Origin: Planctomycetota bacterium | Lineage (GTDB): Bacteria; Planctomycetota; Planctomycetia; Pirellulales; Pirellulaceae | Assembly (NCBI GenBank): GCA_027619595.1 | Contig: JAQCHP010000044.1 | Coordinates: 1-34,948 of the forward strand | DNA length: 34,948 nucleotides | Direction: 5' to 3' | In this document: positions 5,745 through 15,141 of the stretch, piece after piece | Layout: each line of letters starts with the position of its first letter | How positions within the stretch are numbered: the stretch's first letter is position 1 | Position numbers and translations under genes: made by a program | The notes under the pieces: model-generated | What the model saw: only the letters and a program-made list of their open reading frames with translations | Databases searched by the model: none | Told to the model about the DNA's origin: nothing

Positions 5745-8015
5745 ATGACGATTGGCCCCCACGCACCGAAACCTACCGGCGCCCCAGAAGCAGCTCTAAT
5801 CGTGTCGCAGCAACCCATCGCGTACGCGCCGGTATTCCAGCCACCGCCGATCCGTCCGAACCGCCGCCACAATCAAGAGCCCGATTTAAACCCAGGGTTT
5901 TTGTGGTCAACCTGGAGTCATTGGTGGAAAGTCTTATTGCCTGTCAGCCTGTTGATCATGGTAGCAACGTGTGGTGTCGTGCTATTTATTACGTCACCGA
6001 AATACCGAGCGGAAGCCTATCTGACGATTACTCCCCAACATGACTTCCTCGTAACCCCGACTTCGCGTGAAGAAGGAAGCCGGTCGTTTGTGAATACTCA
6101 GATCGGATTCCTGCGAAGCCCGGTGGTACTGTCGAAAATTCTCGGACGGCCTGAAGTCGCAAGTCTCAAATTGATGAATCGAAATGACGCCGTAAAATGG
6201 CTTAGCCAACACCTCGAAGTGATCTCTAATAAAGACTCTGATTTGTGCATTGTCGCCGTAACAACGCCCGACCCGGACGCTTCTGCCGCGCTCGTCAACG
6301 CGATTGTGCAGACCTATCTACAATTGCAGGAAGAGAAAGAAGTCGCCAGAAACAGCTCCAAGGTTCGCACGTTATATAAAATCATGAGCGACCAAGAAAA
6401 GATCGTCACTCAAAAACAAGCTGAACTCAAGAACTTGTTGGGCGATGCGTTTGATAAAGATCCAAGTGCACGCACTCCGCTGGACCACAATATGATTGTA
6501 GAGTCCAACCCGCTTGCGGATTTGCAAAAGGAACTCCAAGACACAGACCTCGAAATAAGCATCACGAAAGCCGATATCGCCGGCATGAAGGATGGGACGC
6601 CCAAAGACAACCGTGGTGCTCAAGCGCACATCCATCGAACGGTAGAGTCTGACGAGAGCTTGGTGCAATTGAAACTTCAATTGAATCAAAAACGTGATTC
6701 GTTGACCAAACGGAAGGCTATCACCGAAGGAAAAGCCACCGGCGGCGGCAACACAAAGATGGAGCGTGAGGTGGCCGAAATAGAAAGGCGTATCGACGCA
6801 ACTCGTAAAAACCTCGTCAGAGACTATACAGAACAGTTTGCCACCTACGCGGAGTCCCAGCACCAAGACCTACTGAACGAAGCCACGCAGAACCTGAATA
6901 TGTTGACGGTCAAACGGGAGTATTTACATGAACAAATGGTCCAACGCAGGACCGACATGAAAGACTCTTCAGAGCATATCACTGGCATCAGTTTCGCTCA
7001 AAACAAGTACGATGAAGCCCGCGTGCTACTATCCAAGATTTCGGAACGACTCGCCCAACTCGAAACCGAGTCGGGAGCCGCGAGCCGCGTGCAGTTGATT
7101 GACCCTGCTGCCCGGCCCAACGTGCCGGAACCGATGGGACTGTGGAAAAAAATGTTGGCCGCCATCGCTGGCAGCCTCATCGTGCCCTTTGGGCTGGCTG
7201 TGCTGTGGGAACGTGCCGCGTGCCGCATTACCAGCGCTGACCAACTAGAAAACCAAATTGAACTGCCGGTGATTGGCGAAGTCGCACGCCTACCGCTCCG
7301 AGTTAAATCAGGCAATCGCACGCGAAATGCTTCAGCACGCAGCCTTGTGATGTTCGAAGAAAGCATCGACAGCATACGCACCAATTTGCTGCTACACAAA
7401 GAGAAAAACAATCTGCAGGTCATTGCTGTTTGCAGTTCGGTAGCGGCGGAGGGCAAGACAAGCGTATCATCGCAACTTGCGATTAGCCTAGCTCGCGCCA
7501 CGGGCCAACCGACACTGCTGATTGATGGAGATATGAGAGCTCCCGATCTGCACGGCGTATTTGAGATACCCAATGAAACAGGCTTGGTTCATGTGCTCGG
7601 TGGAGAGGCTACACCTCAGGTGGCGATCAATCGCGACTGGAGCGAGCATATACATATTTTGCCGGCGGGAAATCTGAATACGAGCCCCCATAATCTTCTA
7701 GGTCAGTCACAGTTCCAAAATCTCTTGGACGGACTGCGCACGCAGTATCGTTACATCATCGTGGATACTCCACCGGTACTAGCGGCCAGCGAAGCTCTGA
7801 TCATGGCAGCTGCGGCTGACGGTGTGCTGGTCTGCACGATGCACGAAAAGAGCCGGGGCGACCACTTGCGTCTCACGCACGAACGCCTTGTCGCAGCGGG
7901 AGCAAAACCCATTGGTACAGTGCTGAACGGAGTATCTACGCGGGCCTACGCCTACAAGTACGGGTCTTACTATTACGGAAATGGTCGTCATAACTACGCC
8001 TATAGCCGTTCCTAG
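5745..8015 (+). CDS. Fused Wzz-like chain-length regulator / BY-type tyrosine kinase
   Basis: This 756-residue polysaccharide co-polymerase is fused to a bacterial tyrosine autokinase (Wzc/CpsCD-type), which controls EPS chain length and export. After a Pro-rich cytosolic head there is a first membrane helix at about 62-83, a long periplasmic coiled-coil-rich region at about 90-460, and a second helix at about 468-488. The cytosolic kinase has Walker A ending G570-K571-T572 (AAEGKTS), Walker A' around D594-D596 (LLIDGDMRAP) and Walker B at D674 (IIVDTPP). The last 25 residues form a Tyr cluster (YAYKYGSYYYG, YAYSR), the expected autophosphorylation tail. GAGGT lies upstream of the ATG. It would act with the Wza-like lipoprotein and the Wzy-like protein. 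A matching phosphatase is not visible in the window. Confidence 0.93.
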   Translation: MTIGPHAPKPTGAPEAALIVSQQPIAYAPVFQPPPIRPNRRHNQEPDLNPGFLWSTWSHWWKVLLPVSLLIMVATCGVVLFITSPKYRAEAYLTITPQHDFLVTPTSREEGSRSFVNTQIGFLRSPVVLSKILGRPEVASLKLMNRNDAVKWLSQHLEVISNKDSDLCIVAVTTPDPDASAALVNAIVQTYLQLQEEKEVARNSSKVRTLYKIMSDQEKIVTQKQAELKNLLGDAFDKDPSARTPLDHNMIVESNPLADLQKELQDTDLEISITKADIAGMKDGTPKDNRGAQAHIHRTVESDESLVQLKLQLNQKRDSLTKRKAITEGKATGGGNTKMEREVAEIERRIDATRKNLVRDYTEQFATYAESQHQDLLNEATQNLNMLTVKREYLHEQMVQRRTDMKDSSEHITGISFAQNKYDEARVLLSKISERLAQLETESGAASRVQLIDPAARPNVPEPMGLWKKMLAAIAGSLIVPFGLAVLWERAACRITSADQLENQIELPVIGEVARLPLRVKSGNRTRNASARSLVMFEESIDSIRTNLLLHKEKNNLQVIAVCSSVAAEGKTSVSSQLAISLARATGQPTLLIDGDMRAPDLHGVFEIPNETGLVHVLGGEATPQVAINRDWSEHIHILPAGNLNTSPHNLLGQSQFQNLLDGLRTQYRYIIVDTPPVLAASEALIMAAAADGVLVCTMHEKSRGDHLRLTHERLVAAGAKPIGTVLNGVSTRAYAYKYGSYYYGNGRHNYAYSRS

Positions 8016-8075
8016 ACTTTGTCCTACCCCCCGTATTTTTCTGCTCTGTACTCGCTGCTTTGAGGTAGAAGCTCT

Positions 8076-11000
8076 ATGTCCAACCGTACATCGATGCAAC
8101 GCGTTATAGACCGCCGTTTCCTCGCAAAGTCGTTGGTCCTGGCCCTACTTCTCGTCGGATTAATTGCTGGAACCCACCGATACCAGCTCTACCGACTTTC
8201 GGGCCAGTTGCGTTCTGAGGCAACCCGTAATCGCGACGCGGGAAACTTTGGACGCGAAGCAAGAATGTTGTACAGTTATTTGCAACTTCACCCCGCCGAA
8301 CCTGAAGTGCTGGCCGACCTGGCCGTCGCGACCGATCGCTCAGGAACCAGTATTGGCACTGCCAATTCAGCAATTCAGTGGTATTACCAAAGCTTGGGAC
8401 ACCTCCCTGATCGCATTGACCTGCGAGGACGGCTCGCCGAACTTTTACTCAAAGTCGGACGTGTAGCTGAGGCAGCACAAGAAGCCGAGGCAGCGCTTAG
8501 CAAGAATCAACAAGATCCTGTATCGCTTCGCGTGCAGGCGATTGCCAAATACCGCGACGCACGCAATTCTGCTTCCAAGAGCCGCATATCGGAAGCCATT
8601 TCTACGCTAGAAACGGCTCATGCCAACCTTCCCGCCGCTCATGATGTCGTAGAAACGCTAATCGAAGCATACGAATTCCAAGGATTAGATCAGGACGGTG
8701 GCGGGACGAAAGCGACCGAAGCTTTGCACCAACTGGTAGCGTCCGCGGCCGACGCGCGGAGTCACATCGTCCGAGCTCGATACCGCCTGCGAAACAATTT
8801 TCCCGGTGTTTCTGAAGATCTCCACGCCGCCGCCGACCTATCACCCAAAGATCCGTCGTCGTGGCTTGCCGTCGCGATTGGCGCTCACCGATCAGGAGAG
8901 ATTCCCTTAGCCATCAAGTCGTACACTCGATTGCGTGATTTGGCACCAACGAACGTACAAGCGTATATTGGACTCGGCGAATGTGAGCGGGCGACAGGCG
9001 ATACGGATGCGGCGCAGAAAACATGGGAAAGCGGCCTTCAAAACTGCCCTCGAGACCAGTTTCCGCTGCTCTCGCGAATCGCTGAGTTGCACTTGGATCT
9101 TGGCGATGCGCAAGCGGCACGCATCTTTTTGGACCGCTCTGCCACAGACCTCGCCCAGCAAGTACCCACATTTGAAAATCGGGCGCAACGCGTCAAATGG
9201 CAACAGACATGGAGCCTACTTGAGGGACGCTGGCTTGTTTCGCAGCACCGGTGGATCGAAGCAGAAACAGCGATTGCCACCGTCCTGTATGAAAACGTGA
9301 GTGATGCAGAGGATGACATTGGAAGCCACTGGCGCGAACGTACTGCACGGTTGACAGTCGCTGAAATCTATCGACAAACGGGCCGTACGAAGGAGGCCGG
9401 CGAAGTGTTTTCGCAGTTGGCCAAATCGAATTCGGCCGACGCACCACGCGCCCTTTTGTCTTCCGGTATGTCGTTCGCGGAAAAAAGTGATATCGAACGT
9501 GCCATCAAGATTTGCGAGAAGGCCCTTGAGCACACCGATCCACCGGCTGAAGGCTGGCTACTATTGGCTTCACTTCAGCTAGAAAAATTGGCCCGCGAAA
9601 ACCCTGGTGATCGCGACTGGTCCACGTTTGACCGTTCGGTAAGAAAGTACCAAGCCGTTTCACCCGTGTCTTGGAAGGCAACCCTATTACGTGCACAGGC
9701 TGTCCTGCTTCGAAACCCGCGCCAAGTCGCCCCTGCCTTAGGGATGCTCAAGCAAAACGAGGCCACTTGGACACATGACGCAGAGGCCTGGGCACATATT
9801 GCGGCATTCACATCCCGACTCGGAGAAATCGACGTCGCACAACAGGCGGCTGAACGCTACTTCACGCTCATTGATGATCCCGCCAGCCGATCGCACTTTC
9901 AGGCGTTGCTGGCACTGCAACGCGACGATGTAACGTCAGCCTCGAAGATCCTTGATCAAATTCCAGCCAACAACTTGTCTTCGACCGAGCAGCAAGTAGC
10001 GAACGCGGAACTGCGTCGTCATATCTACGCTCGCATGGGGAATTGGCCGGCCGAACGAAATTCATTGTCAAGCCTCGTGAAACACGACGCAGCGGACCCG
10101 AATCATCTGCGGCAACTCGTGCAACGCTCATGGGAAATGAACGAACCATTAGATGATCTATTGAATCAACTAATTGCCCAGGAGGGATCCAACAGCCCCT
10201 ACGTCGCGATCACGAGCATTCGAGCTTGGTCCCAAAAGAATCCTAACTCCCCTCTCGACGATCCCGCGGCAATTCCAGCGGACATCCAAGAACGAATGGA
10301 ATCACTGCGTCGCCACTACTCTGAATGGCCCGTGCGACTCATCATGCTGGGAGAACTTGCTGAGCGTCATGGAACAAACTTGGATGCCGCCAATTACTAC
10401 TTGCAGGTCGCCAAGAGCGGATACCTTTCGACCTACTATCGCGCACTGGCTTTACGCTGCTTACTTACCGAAGAGACATGGCCGGCTGCGATGGTAGTCC
10501 TGGAAACAACGGACTGGAACGAATCCGCGACTCTCGTATCCTCCGATGCGAAATACTCTCCAACCGTCCAAGATCAACTTCTGAGGGCTCTTCGCGAATC
10601 GCAACTATCCGCCGGCCGTCAAACGAACGATTCCTCGATGGCCCGCTGGAACCTGGTCGTTGCAACCCTCTTGAAACGAGGGCAAGGCGGCACACCGCCA
10701 TTTCCCTCCTCTCCCGATGCGCAAACTCTGCTCGCAAAATACCCACACGATCAACTCAGCCAACTTGTCGGCCAGTGGTGCATTCGCTCCGAGTCCTCTC
10801 CGAATGGACCGATGGATCCGCTGCCTACCGCGTCCAAACAATCGTCGACGGCCTGGGATGCCGAGCACAAATTGCTTGCCGGCGAACCACAGCAAGCCAG
10901 AGACCTTTACCTCCACCTCCTTGATCGTCAAGACAGCGTGCCAACTCCACGACTGTGGGCCCTGCAGTTGCGATATGCGTCGCTCTTGGACCACACAGCC

Positions 11001-12272
11001 ACGGAAGAAAGACAATCGCTGTGGAAGACCGTGGTAAAAATCCCACACGCGAGTGAAACGGCACGACTCTTTGCCAGACAATTCCCCAGTCTGGGTGAGT
11101 CGCTGCATCATGCTACCCAGGGAATCGACGGACAAACATCCTTCCACGTTGGGCAAGATGTCCCCGAGCAACGATTGCTATTCGCAGACGAATTGGAGAA
11201 GAACGGACAGCTTCAGGCAGCTCGCGCAGAATACGAGCGGCTGTTAACGGGCGATCCGCAATTCGCCATCCATGTGGCTTACACAAGATTTCTGGTGAGG
11301 ACACAAGACTGGCTGGAATTAGCCAAGCAATTGCCCCACCTCAGCGCACTTCAAAGCGAAGCCTGGGAGACCACCTGGGCAACCGCGCACGTCAAATTTC
11401 ACGAAGGGCGCGTTTCTGAAGCAATGCAAGAAATCGACAGCGCAGTACAGCGCATGCTTGCTTCTGACCAAGATCCAATGTCTCTTGCTCAAGACCTAGC
11501 ACGAGCCGCCGAACTCTATACGGATCTGGATGCCAACGATTTTGCTCAACAAGTTTACGGCCTGTTGATCGAACAGGTGCCTTACCATATTACTGGCCTG
11601 GCAATGTCGCTTGGCAAAGAGGAACGCTGGCAGGACGCTACAGCACTTTGTCGGGCAGGAATTGACACCGAGCATGACTATCTAGCGATTCTAAGCCTCG
11701 CGAAACTGGCCGAACTTCCAGTACCAATCGACATCCTCGAATCCCAAGTCCTGCCCGAGGTGGAAAAGAAATTATCATTATACGGTGATAGGGCGGAGTT
11801 TCTGTTCCATCTCAGTAACATTCGTATCCGCCAGTTGAACTCGCCAGAGGCGATTGCACTCCTGCGGCAAGTAACCGAACTTGACCCTGGCCACGTGATT
11901 GCCTGGAATAATTTGGCCGCTCTCCTGGCCGAATCTCCCGCGACGCAAACGGAAGCAAAAAGGTGCGCCGAACACGCCATTTCATTGACGGCCGAACCGC
12001 TGGCTACCGTCCTCGATACGCTAGCACTGGTGCACTTGCATCGTGGCAACTTAGCCGAAGCCACCCAACTTTTGGAGCGCGTGACCACCTCATTTCAGGG
12101 AGACGACCCGCGATTTCACTTTCATCTGGCCTGGGTATACCAGCTGCAGAACGATCGGGAAATGGCGGCGATGGCCCTTACAAAGGCCCAACAATTGGAT
12201 CTCCCGACACGATACCTTACTCAGCTGGAACAGAACCGGTACGAACAGTTAAAAGCTGAACTAACCCCGTAG
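8076..12272 (+). CDS. Giant membrane-anchored TPR-repeat protein
   Basis: This 1398-residue protein has an N-terminal hydrophobic helix at about residues 15-31 that probably anchors it facing the periplasm. Helical tetratricopeptide-like repeats then fill nearly the whole length; recognisable units include ALAEL-, A..Y..LL- and DP-type turns such as LDPGHVIAWNNLAALLAE near the C-terminus. TPR proteins are scaffolds rather than enzymes. Exosortase/EPS loci of the XrtA type carry a TPR protein (PrsT) in a similar place, and the alginate system uses the TPR protein AlgK, so a scaffold for the polymerisation/export machine is likely. It is much longer than those relatives. GAGGT lies 11 nt before the ATG. 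It sits 60 nt after the kinase gene and 77 nt before the EpsI-like gene. Confidence 0.8.
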   Translation: MSNRTSMQRVIDRRFLAKSLVLALLLVGLIAGTHRYQLYRLSGQLRSEATRNRDAGNFGREARMLYSYLQLHPAEPEVLADLAVATDRSGTSIGTANSAIQWYYQSLGHLPDRIDLRGRLAELLLKVGRVAEAAQEAEAALSKNQQDPVSLRVQAIAKYRDARNSASKSRISEAISTLETAHANLPAAHDVVETLIEAYEFQGLDQDGGGTKATEALHQLVASAADARSHIVRARYRLRNNFPGVSEDLHAAADLSPKDPSSWLAVAIGAHRSGEIPLAIKSYTRLRDLAPTNVQAYIGLGECERATGDTDAAQKTWESGLQNCPRDQFPLLSRIAELHLDLGDAQAARIFLDRSATDLAQQVPTFENRAQRVKWQQTWSLLEGRWLVSQHRWIEAETAIATVLYENVSDAEDDIGSHWRERTARLTVAEIYRQTGRTKEAGEVFSQLAKSNSADAPRALLSSGMSFAEKSDIERAIKICEKALEHTDPPAEGWLLLASLQLEKLARENPGDRDWSTFDRSVRKYQAVSPVSWKATLLRAQAVLLRNPRQVAPALGMLKQNEATWTHDAEAWAHIAAFTSRLGEIDVAQQAAERYFTLIDDPASRSHFQALLALQRDDVTSASKILDQIPANNLSSTEQQVANAELRRHIYARMGNWPAERNSLSSLVKHDAADPNHLRQLVQRSWEMNEPLDDLLNQLIAQEGSNSPYVAITSIRAWSQKNPNSPLDDPAAIPADIQERMESLRRHYSEWPVRLIMLGELAERHGTNLDAANYYLQVAKSGYLSTYYRALALRCLLTEETWPAAMVVLETTDWNESATLVSSDAKYSPTVQDQLLRALRESQLSAGRQTNDSSMARWNLVVATLLKRGQGGTPPFPSSPDAQTLLAKYPHDQLSQLVGQWCIRSESSPNGPMDPLPTASKQSSTAWDAEHKLLAGEPQQARDLYLHLLDRQDSVPTPRLWALQLRYASLLDHTATEERQSLWKTVVKIPHASETARLFARQFPSLGESLHHATQGIDGQTSFHVGQDVPEQRLLFADELEKNGQLQAARAEYERLLTGDPQFAIHVAYTRFLVRTQDWLELAKQLPHLSALQSEAWETTWATAHVKFHEGRVSEAMQEIDSAVQRMLASDQDPMSLAQDLARAAELYTDLDANDFAQQVYGLLIEQVPYHITGLAMSLGKEERWQDATALCRAGIDTEHDYLAILSLAKLAELPVPIDILESQVLPEVEKKLSLYGDRAEFLFHLSNIRIRQLNSPEAIALLRQVTELDPGHVIAWNNLAALLAESPATQTEAKRCAEHAISLTAEPLATVLDTLALVHLHRGNLAEATQLLERVTTSFQGDDPRFHFHLAWVYQLQNDREMAAMALTKAQQLDLPTRYLTQLEQNRYEQLKAELTP

Positions 12273-12349
12273 CCGTGCAACTCATTTTTATGCGGGATTT
12301 TCCTTGGTGGACTAGGCCAAATCGACTACACTGAATCTCGACTACTTTT

Positions 12350-13078
12350 ATGTTTATTATGGTTCGAAAAATCATGTCCGACCGACCGACCGTCTATATT
12401 TTATTGGCTGTCATAGTCACGATTACGTCGGCTACGCTCCATGGGAGATTGGTGGGCCGTTGGACCTCACAAAGTGCGTTAGCAACGTTGGGCCAAGAGC
12501 TTGCGGGTCTACCAACAACCCTGGGCAGTTGGTATCAGGTCGCCACCAACGAACTGCCGAAGGAATCGGTCAAGATGCTGCAGTGCTCCGCCCACCAACA
12601 TCGGACGTACCGAGACTCGGTGACGGGCGCGACGATGGATCTAATTATCGTGCTCGGCCCACCGGGCCCCACCTCCGTTCACATACCGGAAATTTGCTAT
12701 CCGAGCCAAAACTATAAGATTGTCTCGCAGCGCAGTCGAAAGAATTTTTCAGACAAGCGATCCGAGCAGTTGCAGGACTCCGAGAAAAAGACATCTGTAG
12801 ACGAATTTTGGAAAGTGACTTTTAAGACCAACGACGTTGCAGCTAAGAATGTGCAAGTGTACTACGGCTGGAGTCAAGGCGAGCGATGGGAAGCGCCGGA
12901 GCAGCCACGGTTCCACTATTCGGGAAGTCCGTGGCTCTACAAACTACAACTGGCCACCAGTAGCCTAGACGACGCTTCGCAGAGAGACACCGAAAGATTT
13001 TTTCAGGAACTACTCCCTCAATTGCGCGACCACATGCAAACAAAGCTAACGAGCGCCAAAAAAAGCAACCAAGATTAA
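12350..13078 (+). CDS. EpsI-like exosortase-associated protein
   Basis: This 242-residue protein has an N-terminal membrane helix or signal (about residues 12-30) followed by an EpsI-type domain. Recognition rests on the HIPEICYPSQNY motif, which corresponds to the 'H.PE.C.P..G' signature of exosortase-associated EpsI proteins, the preceding LIIVLGPPGP strand, and the typical length. EpsI proteins accompany exosortases in EPS loci; their biochemical role is not settled. In XrtA the domain is fused to the exosortase, whereas here it is a separate gene 6.7 kb downstream. The start is uncertain: in-frame ATGs at 12350, 12359 and 12374 all lack a clear ribosome-binding site. Confidence 0.8.
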   Translation: MFIMVRKIMSDRPTVYILLAVIVTITSATLHGRLVGRWTSQSALATLGQELAGLPTTLGSWYQVATNELPKESVKMLQCSAHQHRTYRDSVTGATMDLIIVLGPPGPTSVHIPEICYPSQNYKIVSQRSRKNFSDKRSEQLQDSEKKTSVDEFWKVTFKTNDVAAKNVQVYYGWSQGERWEAPEQPRFHYSGSPWLYKLQLATSSLDDASQRDTERFFQELLPQLRDHMQTKLTSAKKSNQD

Positions 13079-13168
13079 CGCAAAATTATATTGTCAACAG
13101 CCACTTCAGATGAATGTGACGAATCATTGATGATCTTCACTGATTGATATTTAAAGGACGAACATCCG

Positions 13169-14044
13169 ATGCCCTCCAGTGTGAAAAACTATAACACTCA
13201 AGAGAACGCAACTACGCGATTGGACGCTGTTATCAACACGCACGTTCCAACCTTTCGCTGCAAGACATATGTCATAGAGCGGCTTATGGGACTGTTGTTT
13301 TTAATCATCGCGTGCCCCGTCATTGTGATGCTCGCTGTCTGCGTGCGTATGACTTCGCATGGTCCGGGCCTTTACCGCCAGATTCGCGTGGGACGCCACG
13401 GCCGTATCTTCACGATGCTCAAAATTCGAACGATGACTGTAGACGCAGAAAGCCTGACGGGTCCGCAATGGAGTCGCGTCAATGACCCGAGAATTACGGC
13501 TCTTGGACGGTTCATCAGAAAGTCCCATTTGGACGAATTGCCGCAGCTTTGGAACGTGGCATGTGGCGACATGGCACTCATGGGACCGCGACCAGAACGA
13601 CCCGAGTTAGTCCACATACTGGCAGAGTACGTGCCAGGCTATCTCAATCGATTGGCGATCCAACCAGGAATTACCGGACTCGCACAAATCAATCTGCCAC
13701 CCGACACCGACGTGGAGAGCGTTCGGCGAAAGCTGGTGCTGGACATGGAATATATTAGCACGGCCACTCTCTGGCTTGATTTCCGCATGTTCGTTTGGAC
13801 AATCTTGCGGCTAGTTGGTTGCCCGGCCCGGCTAGCAACGCCGTTACTAAGACTGAGCCGCCAAGTACCTTGGAGCCCCACAGGAACATCCAGCGAGCCC
13901 CTAACCATCGAAGCAATCTTGGCTATTGAAGAACAACGGCAGTCGCAATTGCACGACGTTGACTTTCCTTCTGCGGACGAGCCCCAAGACCTTTCGGAGC
14001 GGGAAGTTTCCACCGTAGGGCTGCGGAGCGCTGCCGAAGCGTAA
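13169..14044 (+). CDS. Initiating sugar transferase (monotopic phosphoglycosyltransferase)
   Basis: This 291-residue member of the bacterial sugar transferase family transfers a sugar-1-phosphate from a nucleotide sugar to undecaprenyl phosphate, the first step of repeat-unit synthesis at the inner face of the membrane. It has one hydrophobic re-entrant helix at about 38-60 and the family signatures YRQIRVGR, MLKIRTM (83-89), the Asp-Glu catalytic dyad D122-E123 in DELPQLWN, and MGPRPERPE near 138-146. The long multi-helix N-terminal domain of WbaP/WcaJ proteins is absent, so this is the minimal type. About 60 extra residues follow the domain and look disordered. AAGGA precedes the start, and the deacetylase begins 11 nt after the stop. 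Confidence 0.93.
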   Translation: MPSSVKNYNTQENATTRLDAVINTHVPTFRCKTYVIERLMGLLFLIIACPVIVMLAVCVRMTSHGPGLYRQIRVGRHGRIFTMLKIRTMTVDAESLTGPQWSRVNDPRITALGRFIRKSHLDELPQLWNVACGDMALMGPRPERPELVHILAEYVPGYLNRLAIQPGITGLAQINLPPDTDVESVRRKLVLDMEYISTATLWLDFRMFVWTILRLVGCPARLATPLLRLSRQVPWSPTGTSSEPLTIEAILAIEEQRQSQLHDVDFPSADEPQDLSEREVSTVGLRSAAEA

Positions 14045-14055
14045 GAACCGTCGCC

Positions 14056-14931
14056 ATGAAGTGTTTGTATAATGCATTTACGGTCGACGTGGAGGACTAT
14101 TTTCAGGTCTCCGCGTTCGAGAAGACCGTTCGTCGCAGTCAATGGTCGAACTACGATTTGCGTGTGGTCGAAAGCACAGAGCGGTTGCTGGAGTTGCTCG
14201 GTCGCCACAATGTACGTGGCACATTTTTTATTTTGGGTTGGATTGCCCGGCAGTGCCCGCAGCTTGTACGCAAGATTGACGAAGCGGGACACACGATTGG
14301 GTCCCACAGCTATTGGCATCGCCTCGTCTATGAGATGACCCCTGATGAATTCAGAACCGACCTGAAAATGTCCCGGCAGGTCTTAGAAGATCTTACCGGT
14401 AAGACGGTAACCAGTTATCGCGCGCCAAGTTTTTCGATTACGCGCAGGTCTTGGTGGGCACTGCAGATCTTGGCGGAAGAGGGATTTAAGTATGACTCCA
14501 GCATTTTCCCGGTCTATCATGATCGGTATGGTGTCCCCGACGCCCAGACGGAGATCCACACAATAGAAACCGAAGCAGGGACCCTCCAGGAATTCCCACC
14601 CGCCGTATATCCTATCGCCAAATGGCGACTTCCTGTATCGGGCGGGGGATATTTCCGACTGTACCCGTATCGAGCTAGTCAACACATGTTACGCCAGGTG
14701 AATCACAACGATCGTCCATTCGTATTCTACGTACATCCTTGGGAAGTCGACCCCAACCAACCTGTCGTTAAGGCTGGCTCCCGCATGTCCCAGTTCCGGC
14801 ATCGGGTCAATCTGAAATCCAATTACGCCAAATTGGATCGGCTATTGAGCGATTTCCGTTTCACATCGATGGAAAGAGTCCTGGAGGGGGCCCACACAAC
14901 CCAGGTTGTGAACTCGTCTCAAACGACCTGA
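14056..14931 (+). CDS. Polysaccharide deacetylase, exosortase-locus type
   Basis: This 291-residue NodB-homology deacetylase removes N- or O-acetyl groups from sugars using a divalent metal. The motifs are complete: FTVDVEDYF supplies Asp11 and Asp14, HSYWH supplies the metal ligands His84 and His88, YRAPSFS follows at 121-127, and a late HPWEVDP motif ends the barrel. The combination of TxDVEDYF at the very start, YRAPSFSI and HPWE with a short C-terminal extension matches the deacetylase subgroup regularly found in PEP-CTERM/XrtA EPS loci. There is no signal peptide, so it probably acts on lipid-linked or nucleotide-bound intermediates in the cytoplasm (inference). It follows the sugar transferase after 11 nt and is followed by a 210-nt gap with a terminator-like hairpin. 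Confidence 0.9.
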   Translation: MKCLYNAFTVDVEDYFQVSAFEKTVRRSQWSNYDLRVVESTERLLELLGRHNVRGTFFILGWIARQCPQLVRKIDEAGHTIGSHSYWHRLVYEMTPDEFRTDLKMSRQVLEDLTGKTVTSYRAPSFSITRRSWWALQILAEEGFKYDSSIFPVYHDRYGVPDAQTEIHTIETEAGTLQEFPPAVYPIAKWRLPVSGGGYFRLYPYRASQHMLRQVNHNDRPFVFYVHPWEVDPNQPVVKAGSRMSQFRHRVNLKSNYAKLDRLLSDFRFTSMERVLEGAHTTQVVNSSQTT

Positions 14932-15046
14932 ACACAACCACGGTCCCCAAAGCCAGTACAGCCGGTAAATCCACTAGGCCGTATCGTAACGGTTGTAGCA
15001 AAAATACCGAAATCAAGTGGAAACTGATGGATCAACCACTTCGTGG

Positions 15047-15080
15047 GCCCGTCCACGTCAATCGTGACGGGCTACGTTTT
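15047..15080 (+). terminator. Terminator-like hairpin inside the gene run
   Basis: GCCCGTC (15047-15053) pairs with GACGGGC (15066-15072), and ACG (15055-15057) pairs with CGT (15063-15065) across a one-base bulge, leaving a 5-nt loop. The stem is followed by TACGTTTT, so the T-tract is short and slightly displaced. It sits in the only large gap between 4634 and 28572 and could reduce read-through into the glycosyltransferase gene. Confidence 0.4.
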
Positions 15081-15141
15081 AACTTAATGCCCGTCGTACT
15101 TACCGGTCGGAAAATGCTTAATTGCACCCGACGGGAACGGA

